Source: Candidatus Woesebacteria bacterium
GTDB taxonomy: Bacteria > Patescibacteriota > Microgenomatia > UBA8517
Length of the DNA: 27,229 nt
Reading direction: 5' to 3'
Assembly: GCA_016181165.1 (NCBI GenBank)
Contig: JACOZU010000002.1
Location: 1 to 27,229 of the forward strand
A program made the translations under genes and the position numbers. The notes under the pieces were generated by a model. It worked only from the letters and a program-made list of their open reading frames with translations. It was not told the DNA's origin and did no database searches. How positions within the stretch are numbered: position 1 is the first letter of the stretch; every line of letters begins with the position of its first letter. Positions 1 to 6,944 of the stretch are shown piece by piece.

Positions 1-98
1 ACGAGGATTTCAATCAATGTATACGCAGCGTAGACATTGACAAGGTTCTGACGAAGGAGGGTTCTTATGAGGGTGTAGCCTTTATTTTCATTTGTCAT
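1..98 (-). CDS. Prepilin-like protein, 5' part only (runs off the window)
   Basis: An open frame begins with ATG at 98-96 on the minus strand, 9 nt after the stop of the preceding prepilin gene, and stays open to base 1. The 32 visible full codons read MTNENKGYTLIRTLL, then RQNLVNVYAAYTLIEILV. The second block is a class III prepilin signature (small residue, aromatic, TLIE, hydrophobic run), so this is probably another pilin or pseudopilin cleaved by the PilD of this locus. The first block, KGYTLIRTLL, is itself signature-like, so the leader looks partly duplicated. Position, strand and spacing make it the eighth pilin-like gene of the cluster. The C-terminal domain is not in the window. Confidence 0.6.
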   Translation of the reverse strand, partial: MTNENKGYTLIRTLLRQNLVNVYAAYTLIEIL

Positions 99-107
99 CG
101 GGCATTT

Positions 108-572
108 TTAGGGATTTATAACTTTATAATTACAGGTTTCTCCGCAGTTTGACGAGCCTCCGCAGGTGACAGAGCCAGTTCCTTGCTCAAGGGCCGCACA
201 AAGCTCATAGGTGACTCCGCCCGAAGAATAAACATAGTAGCGACCGGGTGAGGCTGGGTCGACTGGTGAAGAAAGATAGACATTTGAAACCGCGCAAGAG
301 CTCGGAGTTCCGTCTCCCGCAATCTGGGCTGGCCAGTTGGTGTTATAAGTGGCCATCGGGTAGTTGAGGCAGTCCGATTTATAAATCTCAATCCCCGAGC
401 GAATAAGCTCAAGATCCGCCTTTCTTCTGGCGTCTCGGGAGGATTCCCTCGAGCCCTGAAGGCCAAAAACGGATAAGCCTACTAAAATTCCGACTATGGT
501 TATGACCACCAAAAGTTCAATTAGGGTAAACCCCGATTTAATCGGGGTAAAGCCCTTTCTCAGAGTGGGCAT
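108..572 (-). CDS. Type IV prepilin-like protein (GspG-like)
   Basis: A small secreted filament subunit or minor pilin, about 154 residues from the chosen start. The N-terminus reads MPTLRKGFTPIKSGFTLIELL, followed by a hydrophobic helix; PilD is expected to cut after Gly and methylate Phe. After the helix comes the R-K-A-D motif shared by the pilins of this locus, and the C-terminal part has six cysteines that may form disulfides. The ATG at 572 is chosen because AGGAGG lies 3 nt before it; an ATG at 638 lies deep inside the upstream gene. The gene overlaps the upstream pilin by 13 bp. The leader contains an extra GFT-PIKS-GFT segment created by a palindromic 21-bp insertion (525-551), giving two possible cleavage sites. 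Confidence 0.85.
   Translation of the reverse strand: MPTLRKGFTPIKSGFTLIELLVVITIVGILVGLSVFGLQGSRESSRDARRKADLELIRSGIEIYKSDCLNYPMATYNTNWPAQIAGDGTPSSCAVSNVYLSSPVDPASPGRYYVYSSGGVTYELCAALEQGTGSVTCGGSSNCGETCNYKVINP
525..551. repeat. Palindromic insertion in a prepilin leader, copy 1
   Basis: A 15-bp core (531-545, on the coding strand CCGATTAAATCGGGG) is flanked by TTTACC on both sides. The 19-bp palindrome spans 530-548. Seven codons (21 bp) are added to the leader in frame. Confidence 0.75.
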
Positions 573-1036
573 GTTCCTCCTGTCGGCGGAATTCCGGTCG
601 TTAACTGGCCCGATTTTCCGTTTGAACAGACAGCCCAATAGGTGGTCGTCGTCACATTCTCAATTTTGCCCCAGAGAACATAGTTGCTTGCCGCAGCTGT
701 CCCGTCCGAGAGGGTCCCGTTTGACTGATATTTGTAGTCAAAAGTTGCATCTTTAACTTCCCTCGGGTCCGAAGGACAAGTTGTCAGGCCCAAGTCAGTA
801 CAGAGAGTGGTATCGGCTGAGACGGTTGAATTTCTTCTCGGGTAAAGGCCGCTGCCTTTGTTGGCAAAATTTTCCAGAGCCAGTTGATACTGCTTGATAT
901 CCGATTTTCTTTGGGTATCCCTTGCCTGCTTCTGGCTTCCGGCAAAGGAAACCAAAACGATGCTCGCCAGAACCCCTATAACCGAAATGACTACAAGAAG
1001 CTCAACCAGAGTAAAAGCGAGTAAATTTTTCTTCAT
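560..1036 (-). CDS. Type IV prepilin-like protein (GspG-like)
   Basis: A 158-residue prepilin. It begins MKKNLLAFTLVELLVVISV, so the residue before Phe is Ala rather than Gly; PilD-type peptidases usually prefer Gly, though Ala is known at this position in some pilins. The hydrophobic helix is followed by the motif ARDTQRKSD and an alpha-helical spine typical of GspG-like pseudopilins, then a Gly/Ser/Thr-rich C-terminal domain with four cysteines. Its ATG overlaps the stop of the upstream pilin (ATGA, 4 bp), and its own end overlaps the next pilin by 13 bp, so it is translated within a polycistronic pilin message. The exact role (structural or priming subunit) cannot be told from sequence. 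Confidence 0.85.
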   Translation of the reverse strand: MKKNLLAFTLVELLVVISVIGVLASIVLVSFAGSQKQARDTQRKSDIKQYQLALENFANKGSGLYPRRNSTVSADTTLCTDLGLTTCPSDPREVKDATFDYKYQSNGTLSDGTAAASNYVLWGKIENVTTTTYWAVCSNGKSGQLTTGIPPTGGTCPL

Positions 1037-1554
1037 GTTCTAATCTGATACATCTGGTTACTGGCGCAATCTATTCCTCCACTCTCGGGTATTCCATCTT
1101 CATCGCTGGCATTTTCAAGGCACGCCGTTAGGGTATAGTTGTCCAAATCGATCTGGGTATATTGGTAGGAGGCTGAAGAGAGGGGATCTTTGGGGAGGGT
1201 CGACATTAAGGTTTTATTGTCGGCCGTCCAAGATGAGCCGTACTCGCAGGTAAATGGTCCCGGCGGGGTGGATTGGCCGCAGGCCACAATTTTTCCAGCA
1301 TTAGCACCCGTTCCGTGGGCGGGATAGCTTCCGTAGTCGTTGTAATAGATTCTAAGTGCCGTCGAGATATTCCTGAGGTCCGCTTTTCTTTGGGCGTCTC
1401 TGCCTCTTTCTCTGGCGGCATTAAAGTTGGCCAAAAGTAGCGTCGAAATAATGGCGATTATTGAAATGGCGACCAGAAGCTCAATTAAGGTGAACCCCGA
1501 TTTAATCGGGGTGAAGGCTTTAGCGTATTTCGTTATCACGGCAGGTATTTTCAT
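1033..1554 (-). CDS. Type IV prepilin-like protein (GspG-like)
   Basis: A 173-residue prepilin with N-terminus MKIPAVITKYAKAFTPIKS followed by GFTLIELLVAISII. Cleavage is expected at Gly|Phe. The spine has the shared motif GRDAQRKADL and YYNDYGSYP, and the C-terminal domain has four cysteines (two pairs about 10-25 residues apart). Like the pilin at 108-572, the leader holds the PIKSGFT segment encoded by a palindromic insertion (1489-1515). The ATG at 1554 lies 12 nt after the stop of the upstream pilin; a TATAAT-like string overlaps the start, but no matching -35 is seen, so I treat it as chance. It overlaps the next pilin by 4 bp. Confidence 0.85.
   Translation of the reverse strand: MKIPAVITKYAKAFTPIKSGFTLIELLVAISIIAIISTLLLANFNAARERGRDAQRKADLRNISTALRIYYNDYGSYPAHGTGANAGKIVACGQSTPPGPFTCEYGSSWTADNKTLMSTLPKDPLSSASYQYTQIDLDNYTLTACLENASDEDGIPESGGIDCASNQMYQIRT
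1489..1515. repeat. Palindromic insertion in a prepilin leader, copy 2
   Basis: The same 15-bp core (1495-1509) is flanked here by TTCACC on both sides; the 19-bp palindrome spans 1494-1512. The flanking repeat differs from copy 1 but matches itself, which suggests target-site duplication. Confidence 0.75.
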
Positions 1555-1566
1555 TATACATAAAAA

Positions 1567-2118
1567 CTATGGCAAAGTGTCTGTGGGAGAAGTATTGGTA
1601 CTGGTTACCCCAAAATTGCAAACGTTTCCCCCTCCACAGATCACAGTTATCCCGGGATTAAGACAATCTCCGCCAATACAATTCTTATCTTCCGTATTTT
1701 CAAGCCGGGCAAAAAGCTGGTACATATTTTGAGTTGAGGAAACCTTATAAACATAGTTTTGGGAACTAGCCGGGTCCTTGGGAATGGTCCTCATATAGGT
1801 GGTCTTGCCGTCACTCATTGACCCCGAACCCCAGACACAGGCGGTTCCAGTGCCGTTTTCCGGATTATAGGGGCAGGCGGCAATTTGGACGCCATTGACG
1901 GGCGGGTATTTGCCGTAATCGGCAAAGAAAAGCTCAAGGGCGGTGGCGATTTGTTTTAGGTCGCTTTTTCTTTGGGCATCCTTTCCCCTTATCTGGGAGG
2001 AGCGAAAACCACCGATAATTACGGTTGCTAAGATCGAGATAATGGCCATAACCACCAGAAGCTCGACCAGAGTGAAGGCTCTGTAAAGATTTGAATTAGT
2101 TTTGTTCAAGTAATTCAT
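1567..2118 (-). CDS. Type IV prepilin-like protein (GspG-like)
   Basis: A 183-residue prepilin beginning MNYLNKTNSNLYRAFTLVE, with Ala at the -1 position and no palindromic insertion, so it shows the 'empty' form of the leader found in two sister genes. The hydrophobic helix is followed by GKDAQRKSDLKQIATALEL and FFADYGKYPP, a layout shared with its neighbours and with GspG-like pseudopilins. The C-terminal half has six cysteines. The gene starts 23 bp inside the end of the upstream gene (2096-2632) and is followed after 12 bp by the next pilin. Tandem paralogues such as these probably arose by local duplication and encode minor pilins. Confidence 0.85.
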   Translation of the reverse strand: MNYLNKTNSNLYRAFTLVELLVVMAIISILATVIIGGFRSSQIRGKDAQRKSDLKQIATALELFFADYGKYPPVNGVQIAACPYNPENGTGTACVWGSGSMSDGKTTYMRTIPKDPASSQNYVYKVSSTQNMYQLFARLENTEDKNCIGGDCLNPGITVICGGGNVCNFGVTSTNTSPTDTLP

Positions 2119-2632
2119 TTTCGTATTCTTCTATGGATTTATCAAGTGGGGTTCTCCCATAACTTAACCCAAAATTACAAATAAACTCCCCACAAGAAAG
2201 TTTTCTGACGATGATTTTTGGGTCGTACTCAGGCTCATCCGTCCCCTCGAGGGAAGCGTAAAGCTGGAAGCGCTTGCCGTTTGATAAGTATAAATATCGA
2301 AAGCCCTTCTCGAATAAAGGATCCTGGGGGAGCTTATCGACCAAGGCGTCCTCCCCCCACCCGCAGGCAATTAAACCCGTAATTCTTCCCTTCTCATCGA
2401 CCTTGGTTTCGGGACCCTTACAGGCAACTATTTTGCCGTCCTCCGATAACGGAAAGGGGCCAAAATCCTCGCTATATTTAACCAAAGCATCGGTAACTGA
2501 CCTGACGTCGGACTTTCTCTGAACGTCCCTGGCTCGCCTCAAACTAACTTTAAAGTTAGCTAGAGAGGCAAGAACAATAGCCCCCAGAATTAGGATAACT
2601 GCAAAAAGCTCTTGTCTGGTAAAAAATTTCAT
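2096..2632 (-). CDS. Divergent prepilin-like protein with altered cleavage site
   Basis: About 178 residues. The N-terminus reads MKFFTRQELFAVILILGAIV, so there is no Gly or Ala before the aromatic residue and the usual TLxE is replaced by TRQE. The glutamate at position +5 relative to Phe is kept. The spine motif RRARDVQRKSD, the KYSEDFGPFP segment and three cysteines tie it to the neighbouring pilins. I chose ATG at 2632; a TTG at 2638 directly after the upstream stop codon (TAG-TTG-GAA-ATG) is the alternative and would add two residues. Either it is processed poorly or not at all, or its leader has drifted. Its role is unknown; an uncleaved membrane-anchored minor pilin is possible. Confidence 0.7.
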   Translation of the reverse strand: MKFFTRQELFAVILILGAIVLASLANFKVSLRRARDVQRKSDVRSVTDALVKYSEDFGPFPLSEDGKIVACKGPETKVDEKGRITGLIACGWGEDALVDKLPQDPLFEKGFRYLYLSNGKRFQLYASLEGTDEPEYDPKIIVRKLSCGEFICNFGLSYGRTPLDKSIEEYENELLEQN

Positions 2633-2638
2633 TTCCAA

Positions 2639-3250
2639 CTATTGCCAAGGTTGACATTCCGTTCCGGGAGCGCCGCATTGCCCATAACAGGAGGGACTTT
2701 GATAATTGGGATCGCATTCCGGACCGGGGCGATTTGGATCCCACTGAATCGGAACACAAACTCCACTTTTACATCCGTAAAAAGAGCTGTCCCCTTGGAA
2801 GCCGGGGTCGGGTGCATTTGCACTTCCGGAATAGTAGCAGTAATCTCCGTTTGGTCCTATTTCATCGACACAGTCCGAGACGTTATCGAGTACCGAATAT
2901 AATCTGAACCACCGGGGACAAGCCGAGTCTTCATGGTCATAATAATATGAAGCTTTGGTTCTGGGGTCACAGGGAATTTTATCCAAATAAGGTCTCAAGC
3001 CCGTGCCGGGATCACAAACAACGAGCTCGGGTAGGGGGTAGCAGTCGTTATCCTTCTCGTATTCCTCAACCGCAACTTTTATCTGATAAATGTCTGTCTT
3101 TCTTCTGGCGTCGTAGCCCTTATAAACTTGTGTCCTATAAGCCCAGAAGGCAAGAATTGCCAGAAAGGCAATTATGGCAACGACAATTAGAAGTTCGGTT
3201 AAGGTAACGCCGGCTTTTAAAAGTAATCTTTTTTTTACCCTATTAGCCAT
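2639..3250 (-). CDS. Prepilin-like protein with cysteine-rich C-terminus
   Basis: A 203-residue prepilin. The N-terminus MANRVKKRLLLKAGVTLTE has Gly followed by Val-Thr-Leu-Thr-Glu, a slightly unusual but recognisable class III site, then a long hydrophobic helix. The spine contains YDARRKTDIYQIKVAVEEY. The C-terminal half holds about 13 cysteines in a Gly/Pro/Asp-rich stretch (roughly residues 130-200), far more than the sister pilins, suggesting a disulfide-stabilised tip or adhesive domain; this is inference. It overlaps the end of pilD by 16 bp. A weak GGAGAGA lies about 10 nt before the ATG. Confidence 0.82.
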   Translation of the reverse strand: MANRVKKRLLLKAGVTLTELLIVVAIIAFLAILAFWAYRTQVYKGYDARRKTDIYQIKVAVEEYEKDNDCYPLPELVVCDPGTGLRPYLDKIPCDPRTKASYYYDHEDSACPRWFRLYSVLDNVSDCVDEIGPNGDYCYYSGSANAPDPGFQGDSSFYGCKSGVCVPIQWDPNRPGPECDPNYQSPSCYGQCGAPGTECQPWQ

Positions 3251-3975
3251 TTAACTAAGTTCTCTCCAAAAATTGCTGTAACTAAAAACGAGGCAGCCAG
3301 AAAAGGACCGAAAGGAATATGCTTTCCAAGTCTGGCTCTGCCTAATAAAATCAGTATGACTCCGAGGCTTGCGCCTGTCAAGAAAGAGAGAAATAGCCAG
3401 GAGACAGATTTGGGGAAGCCCAAGAAAGTCCCGGCAAAAAGAGCGTACTTGACATCTCCCAAGCCCATTCCTTTGCTTTTGGTTATAAGGTTTATAAGAA
3501 GAAGAAAAAGTGAGGAGGAAAAGCCCCCCAAGAAATGGAGGTAGAAAGAGCCGTTCCAACCCAAAAGAAGAGCCATGGTGGTAACCCCCAAGCCCAAAAA
3601 TATTAGCTCATCGGGAATAATTTCGTTCTCCAAATCAATTACAAAAATCGAAATGGTAGCCAGAAGAATGAAGATTAAAAAAAGAGGGAACTCAAGATTT
3701 GAAAGATAAATTCCCAAGACCCCTAGCGCGGTAACGATTTCTATTAAAGGGTCTCTCAGGGAAATTTTTTTATGGCAGCTTCTGCAACGACCGCCCAGAA
3801 GCAAAAAGGAGAGAACGGGAACATTGTCATACCATTTTATGTTAGCCCCACAGCGGGGGCAACCGGACCTTCCTTTAACAAAGGACTCCTTCCTGGCAAG
3901 TCGATATGTAAGTGCCCCAAGAAAGGAGCCCAGAGCCAAACCCATGGCTAAGACAAAGATATGCGGCAAATACAC
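3235..3975 (-). CDS. pilD: Prepilin peptidase / N-methyltransferase (A24 family)
   Basis: An integral membrane aspartyl protease that cuts the prepilin leader and N-methylates the new N-terminus; its substrates here are the surrounding prepilins. Length is 246 residues, normal for the family. The N-terminal domain has the cytoplasmic zinc motif CPRCGANIKWYDNVPVLSF with a second CRSCH pair. The two catalytic aspartates are seen in IDLENEIIPDE and in GLGDVKYALFAG. There are about seven further hydrophobic helices. The start is GTG at 3975, 7 nt after the stop of the preceding pilin (3983-4567). A single PilD placed inside the pilin cluster fits a self-contained pilus locus. Confidence 0.95.
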   Translation of the reverse strand: MYLPHIFVLAMGLALGSFLGALTYRLARKESFVKGRSGCPRCGANIKWYDNVPVLSFLLLGGRCRSCHKKISLRDPLIEIVTALGVLGIYLSNLEFPLFLIFILLATISIFVIDLENEIIPDELIFLGLGVTTMALLLGWNGSFYLHFLGGFSSSLFLLLINLITKSKGMGLGDVKYALFAGTFLGFPKSVSWLFLSFLTGASLGVILILLGRARLGKHIPFGPFLAASFLVTAIFGENLVKWLIG

Positions 3976-3982
3976 TAATTCT

Positions 3983-4567
3983 TTACTGCGGCAGACAAAT
4001 CACGCAAGACGTGGTTAAGTCGGCGTATGTTCTGGTTGCACAGTCCGTCGCCGTTCCCAACGTCGGGCTTCCTACCGTAAGTGTCTGGGTAGCCTTTGTC
4101 CTTTCGCTTTTTGACTTTGGAACCCAACAAGCATAAATAGAGCTTGAAGCTCCGGTTGCCTTCCCTACATAGAGGGATTCGGTTGGATTTGTCCCGTTTT
4201 TAATAAAGTCCCTGTTTCTAAACTCGGTCTTAAGCTCGTTATTGGTTATCAAAAGTCCGTCGGTAGTACAGTCAACTCCACAGAGTCCAACTCCTTGCCC
4301 TGTTGCATTGGCAAATCCAAAAGCGACATCGTTATTGGTCACGTCTCCGTTGGTTACCCAGGGAAACTCGTCCTGAGAGACGAAATATCTGTCTATTGAC
4401 GCCAAAAGCTGGCTAGAATCCGACCTCAGTCTTGTGTCTCGGGCCCTATTTGCCTGCTCAAGTGGGTTAATTGCAGCCAAAACCGCTGCAGCCAAAACCC
4501 CGAGAAGAGCAACGACGATAAGAAGTTCTACAAGGGTAAACCCGAGGCTAAATTTACGGGCAGTCAT
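3983..4567 (-). CDS. pilA: Probable major type IV pilin
   Basis: A 194-residue prepilin with a canonical site: MTARKFSLGFTLVELLIVV, cut between Gly and Phe. The spine reads AINPLEQANRARDTRLRSD, and six or more cysteines lie in the C-terminal domain. It is the best candidate for the major subunit for three reasons: it has the most canonical signature, it is the first pilin after the motor genes, and it has its own promoter (4611-4639) plus a strong Shine-Dalgarno sequence (AAGGGGGTGA, about 5 nt before the ATG). No other pilin in the cluster has that combination. The assignment as the major rather than a minor pilin is inference. Confidence 0.8.
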   Translation of the reverse strand: MTARKFSLGFTLVELLIVVALLGVLAAAVLAAINPLEQANRARDTRLRSDSSQLLASIDRYFVSQDEFPWVTNGDVTNNDVAFGFANATGQGVGLCGVDCTTDGLLITNNELKTEFRNRDFIKNGTNPTESLYVGKATGASSSIYACWVPKSKSERTKATQTLTVGSPTLGTATDCATRTYADLTTSCVICLPQ

Positions 4568-4610
4568 TTAATTCACCCCCTTTCGATAATTCATTTTCTT
4601 CTTCAATTTC

Positions 4611-4639
4611 AGTATTAAGTATTTGGCAAATGCTGTCAA
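4611..4639 (-). promoter_or_regulatory. Promoter for the major pilin and downstream pilin genes
   Basis: Reading the minus strand, TTGACA (4639-4634) and AATACT (4616-4611) are separated by 17 bp. The -35 matches consensus at all six bases and the -10 at four. Transcription would start near 4604, leaving a 5' UTR of about 37 nt that contains the Shine-Dalgarno sequence of the pilin at 4567. The site lies in the 76-bp gap after pilC, the largest gap in the pilus locus. Confidence 0.6.
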
Positions 4640-4643
4640 GTCA

Positions 4644-5849
4644 TTAGAACTGGCTCGTTAGGTTATAGATGGGTAGGATGATGGCAATTACCAAAAACCC
4701 GACCCCGAGTCCCAAAAGGATCATTACCAAGGGCTCAACCGCACTGGTTAGCGCCTTAACCCGCTGGTCGCTTTCCACCTCAAAAACGTGGCTCACCTTA
4801 GCCAAGACCTCCTCCATTTTCCCGGTTTCTTCTCCGACGGCAACCATCTGGGATAAGATATAGGGGAAAGCCTCGGGGTGCTTGGAGAAAGCGTAAGCAA
4901 TAGGAAAGCCCTTTTCAACCTGCTTGGCCGCATCTTTTAGGGCATCCGAAATGACCACATTGCCCACCACTCCGGCAGTAATATTTAGGGTTTCAAGAAT
5001 AGAGACCCCCGCGCCGACCATCAAAGAAAGGGTTCTGGTTAGCTCGGTCAACATTACCTGTTTCTGCAAATCCCCAATAATGGGAAGCTTAAAGAGAAGC
5101 TCGTCCGTCCTGCGCCTCCCGGCTGGGGTCTTGCGGTAGGCGCTAAATCCGTAAAAACCCAAGCCCAGAGTAATGAGGATTAGGGGCCAGGCCTTGGCAA
5201 AAATATTCGACGTACCGATTAAGATTTTGGTAGGTGTAGGAAGTTGGGCATTAAACTCCCCATATAAGGAGGTCAGGCGGGGTATGACGAAGACCATCAT
5301 AATAAACCCCACCAGAAACATACCAATAACGATTATTGCCGGGTAAATTAAGGCCCCCGTGACCTTGCCCTTAAATTCCTGCTGTTTTTCAAGGTTGTCG
5401 GCCAGGCGAACCAAAACCTCATCCATTACTCCGCCGACCTCACCCGATTTGACTAGGGCGATATAGGTAGGATTAAAAACCTTGGGATGGCGCGAGAGGG
5501 AAGTGGAAAGGGACTCTCCCCCCTCAACGTCCGTTAATATCTGGGCGACCACCTTCTGCAACGAGCCTCTTGATTGGGAGCGAAGAATAAGAAGGGCCTG
5601 GGTAATGGGCAGCCCAGCGTTGACCATGGTCGCAAGCTGTCTTGTAAAGGTCGCAACGTCACTTAAGGTAATCCTTTCTCGAAACTTCCTAAAAAGGGAG
5701 CCGAGGCTTTCCCGGGTGGGTGTAATTGTGATTACAACCAGGCCCCGGGCCCGAACCAGCTTGGCGGCAACTTGGGCACTTGAGGCCTCAACCTCGCCGG
5801 TTACGGCCTGTCCGCTTTTATCTTTAGCTTTATAGGTAAACCTTTTCAT
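4644..5849 (-). CDS. pilC: Type IV pilus inner-membrane platform protein
   Basis: Platform protein of the GspF/PilC family, 401 residues, the usual length. It begins MKRFTYKAKDKSGQAVTGEVEA, the typical N-terminal segment, followed by two GspF domains (about residues 65-190 and 265-390), each with a conserved stretch (FTRQLATMVNAGLPITQAL and LTRTLSLMVGAGVSILETL) and membrane helices near residues 165-195, 215-235 and 370-395. It binds the PilB/PilT motors and feeds pilins into the filament. It starts 6 nt after the pilT stop with AAGG about 5 nt upstream of the ATG, so it is cotranscribed with pilT. Confidence 0.95.
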   Translation of the reverse strand: MKRFTYKAKDKSGQAVTGEVEASSAQVAAKLVRARGLVVITITPTRESLGSLFRKFRERITLSDVATFTRQLATMVNAGLPITQALLILRSQSRGSLQKVVAQILTDVEGGESLSTSLSRHPKVFNPTYIALVKSGEVGGVMDEVLVRLADNLEKQQEFKGKVTGALIYPAIIVIGMFLVGFIMMVFVIPRLTSLYGEFNAQLPTPTKILIGTSNIFAKAWPLILITLGLGFYGFSAYRKTPAGRRRTDELLFKLPIIGDLQKQVMLTELTRTLSLMVGAGVSILETLNITAGVVGNVVISDALKDAAKQVEKGFPIAYAFSKHPEAFPYILSQMVAVGEETGKMEEVLAKVSHVFEVESDQRVKALTSAVEPLVMILLGLGVGFLVIAIILPIYNLTSQF

Positions 5850-5855
5850 TTAGCC

Positions 5856-6926
5856 TTATTTGGCTGCTGGGGTTGAACGAACCAATCTGGTTAACTCCTC
5901 GGGCCTTAAGCTCCAACTCTGGGCGCTCTCGAGAGTAATTTTTCCTTCGCGCACCAAAGCGGCCAAGGAAGTCTCCAGAGTATTCATGCCCGCCTCCTGC
6001 GAAGTTTGGAGGATGCTGTCTATCTGATGGGTTTTGCCTTCTCGAATTGACGTTCGTATGGCGGTTGAGGCTAGAAGAACCTCAGAGGCCACGACCCTGC
6101 CTCCGGCGATGGCTGAAATTAGTCTTTGGGAAAAGACCGCCTCGATGACGTTTGAGAGCTGGAGTCTAACCTGGGCCTGCTGCTCCTCGGGGAAAACGTC
6201 GACGATTCTGTCGATGGTTTGGGCGGCCGAGTTGGTATGGAGAGTCGCAAAAACCAGGTGCCCCGTTTCAGCAACGGTTAGGGCCGAGGCAATTGTTTCG
6301 TAGTCGCGCATTTCTCCGACCAAAACTACGTCGGGGTCTTCCCTCAGAACGCTTCTTAAAGCAACCTGCCAGGAGTGAGTATCGCCCCGCATTTCTCTTT
6401 GGGAAATAATCGACTTAATGGGCTTAAACATAAACTCGATCGGGTCTTCAATGGTAACAACGTGGGCGGCCCGGTTGGCGTTGATTTCGTTAATCATGGC
6501 CGCCAGGGTCGTCGATTTTCCGTGGCCGGTTGGGCCCGTTACCAGAACAAATCCCTGCCTGAGGCTGGTAAAAGAATGCAGAATTTTGGGTAACCCCAAA
6601 GAGTCGACCCCCGGAATTTCAAGGGGAATTCTTCGGAAGGCAGCGGCCAGAGTCCCTCTTTGCGTATAGGCATTGACCCTAAAGCGCGCTTTCTCTGAGA
6701 AAGCCAGAGAAAAGTCGATTTCTTTATTGACGGAAAGTCTTTCTAATTGTTCGCTATTCATGACCTCTTTGAGAAAAGCAGTGACCATATCGGGCGTAAG
6801 AACGCCGGAATTGGGTACGGGGAAAAGGGCGCCGTCGACCCGCAAGGTTGGAGGAATTCCTGCCAAAACATGCAGGTCCGAAGCCTTCTGGCTAACCGTT
6901 AGTTCCAGTAGTTCCTTAATCGTCAT
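5856..6926 (-). CDS. pilT: Type IV pilus retraction ATPase
   Basis: Hexameric secretion-superfamily ATPase that powers pilus retraction (twitching, DNA uptake). Length 356 residues is normal. Visible motifs: Walker A GPTGHGKST at residues 131-139, Asp-box and Walker B (VVLVGEMRDYETI), His-box (TGHLVFATLHTNSAAQTIDRIVD), and a late AIRTSIREGKTHQID, which corresponds to the PilT-specific AIRNLIREGK motif. The Walker A carries His where most PilT proteins have Ser (GPTGSGKST); the key Gly, Lys and Ser/Thr are kept. It lies 18 bp after pilB and 6 bp before pilC. The presence of PilT suggests that the pilus is retractile. Confidence 0.95.
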   Translation of the reverse strand: MTIKELLELTVSQKASDLHVLAGIPPTLRVDGALFPVPNSGVLTPDMVTAFLKEVMNSEQLERLSVNKEIDFSLAFSEKARFRVNAYTQRGTLAAAFRRIPLEIPGVDSLGLPKILHSFTSLRQGFVLVTGPTGHGKSTTLAAMINEINANRAAHVVTIEDPIEFMFKPIKSIISQREMRGDTHSWQVALRSVLREDPDVVLVGEMRDYETIASALTVAETGHLVFATLHTNSAAQTIDRIVDVFPEEQQAQVRLQLSNVIEAVFSQRLISAIAGGRVVASEVLLASTAIRTSIREGKTHQIDSILQTSQEAGMNTLETSLAALVREGKITLESAQSWSLRPEELTRLVRSTPAAK

Positions 6927-6944
6927 ACGTAAAATCTTGTCATA

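Noticed and set aside
55..78. AGGAGG followed by ATG on the plus strand
   Set aside because: The frame stops after three codons (ATG-AGG-GTG-TAG).
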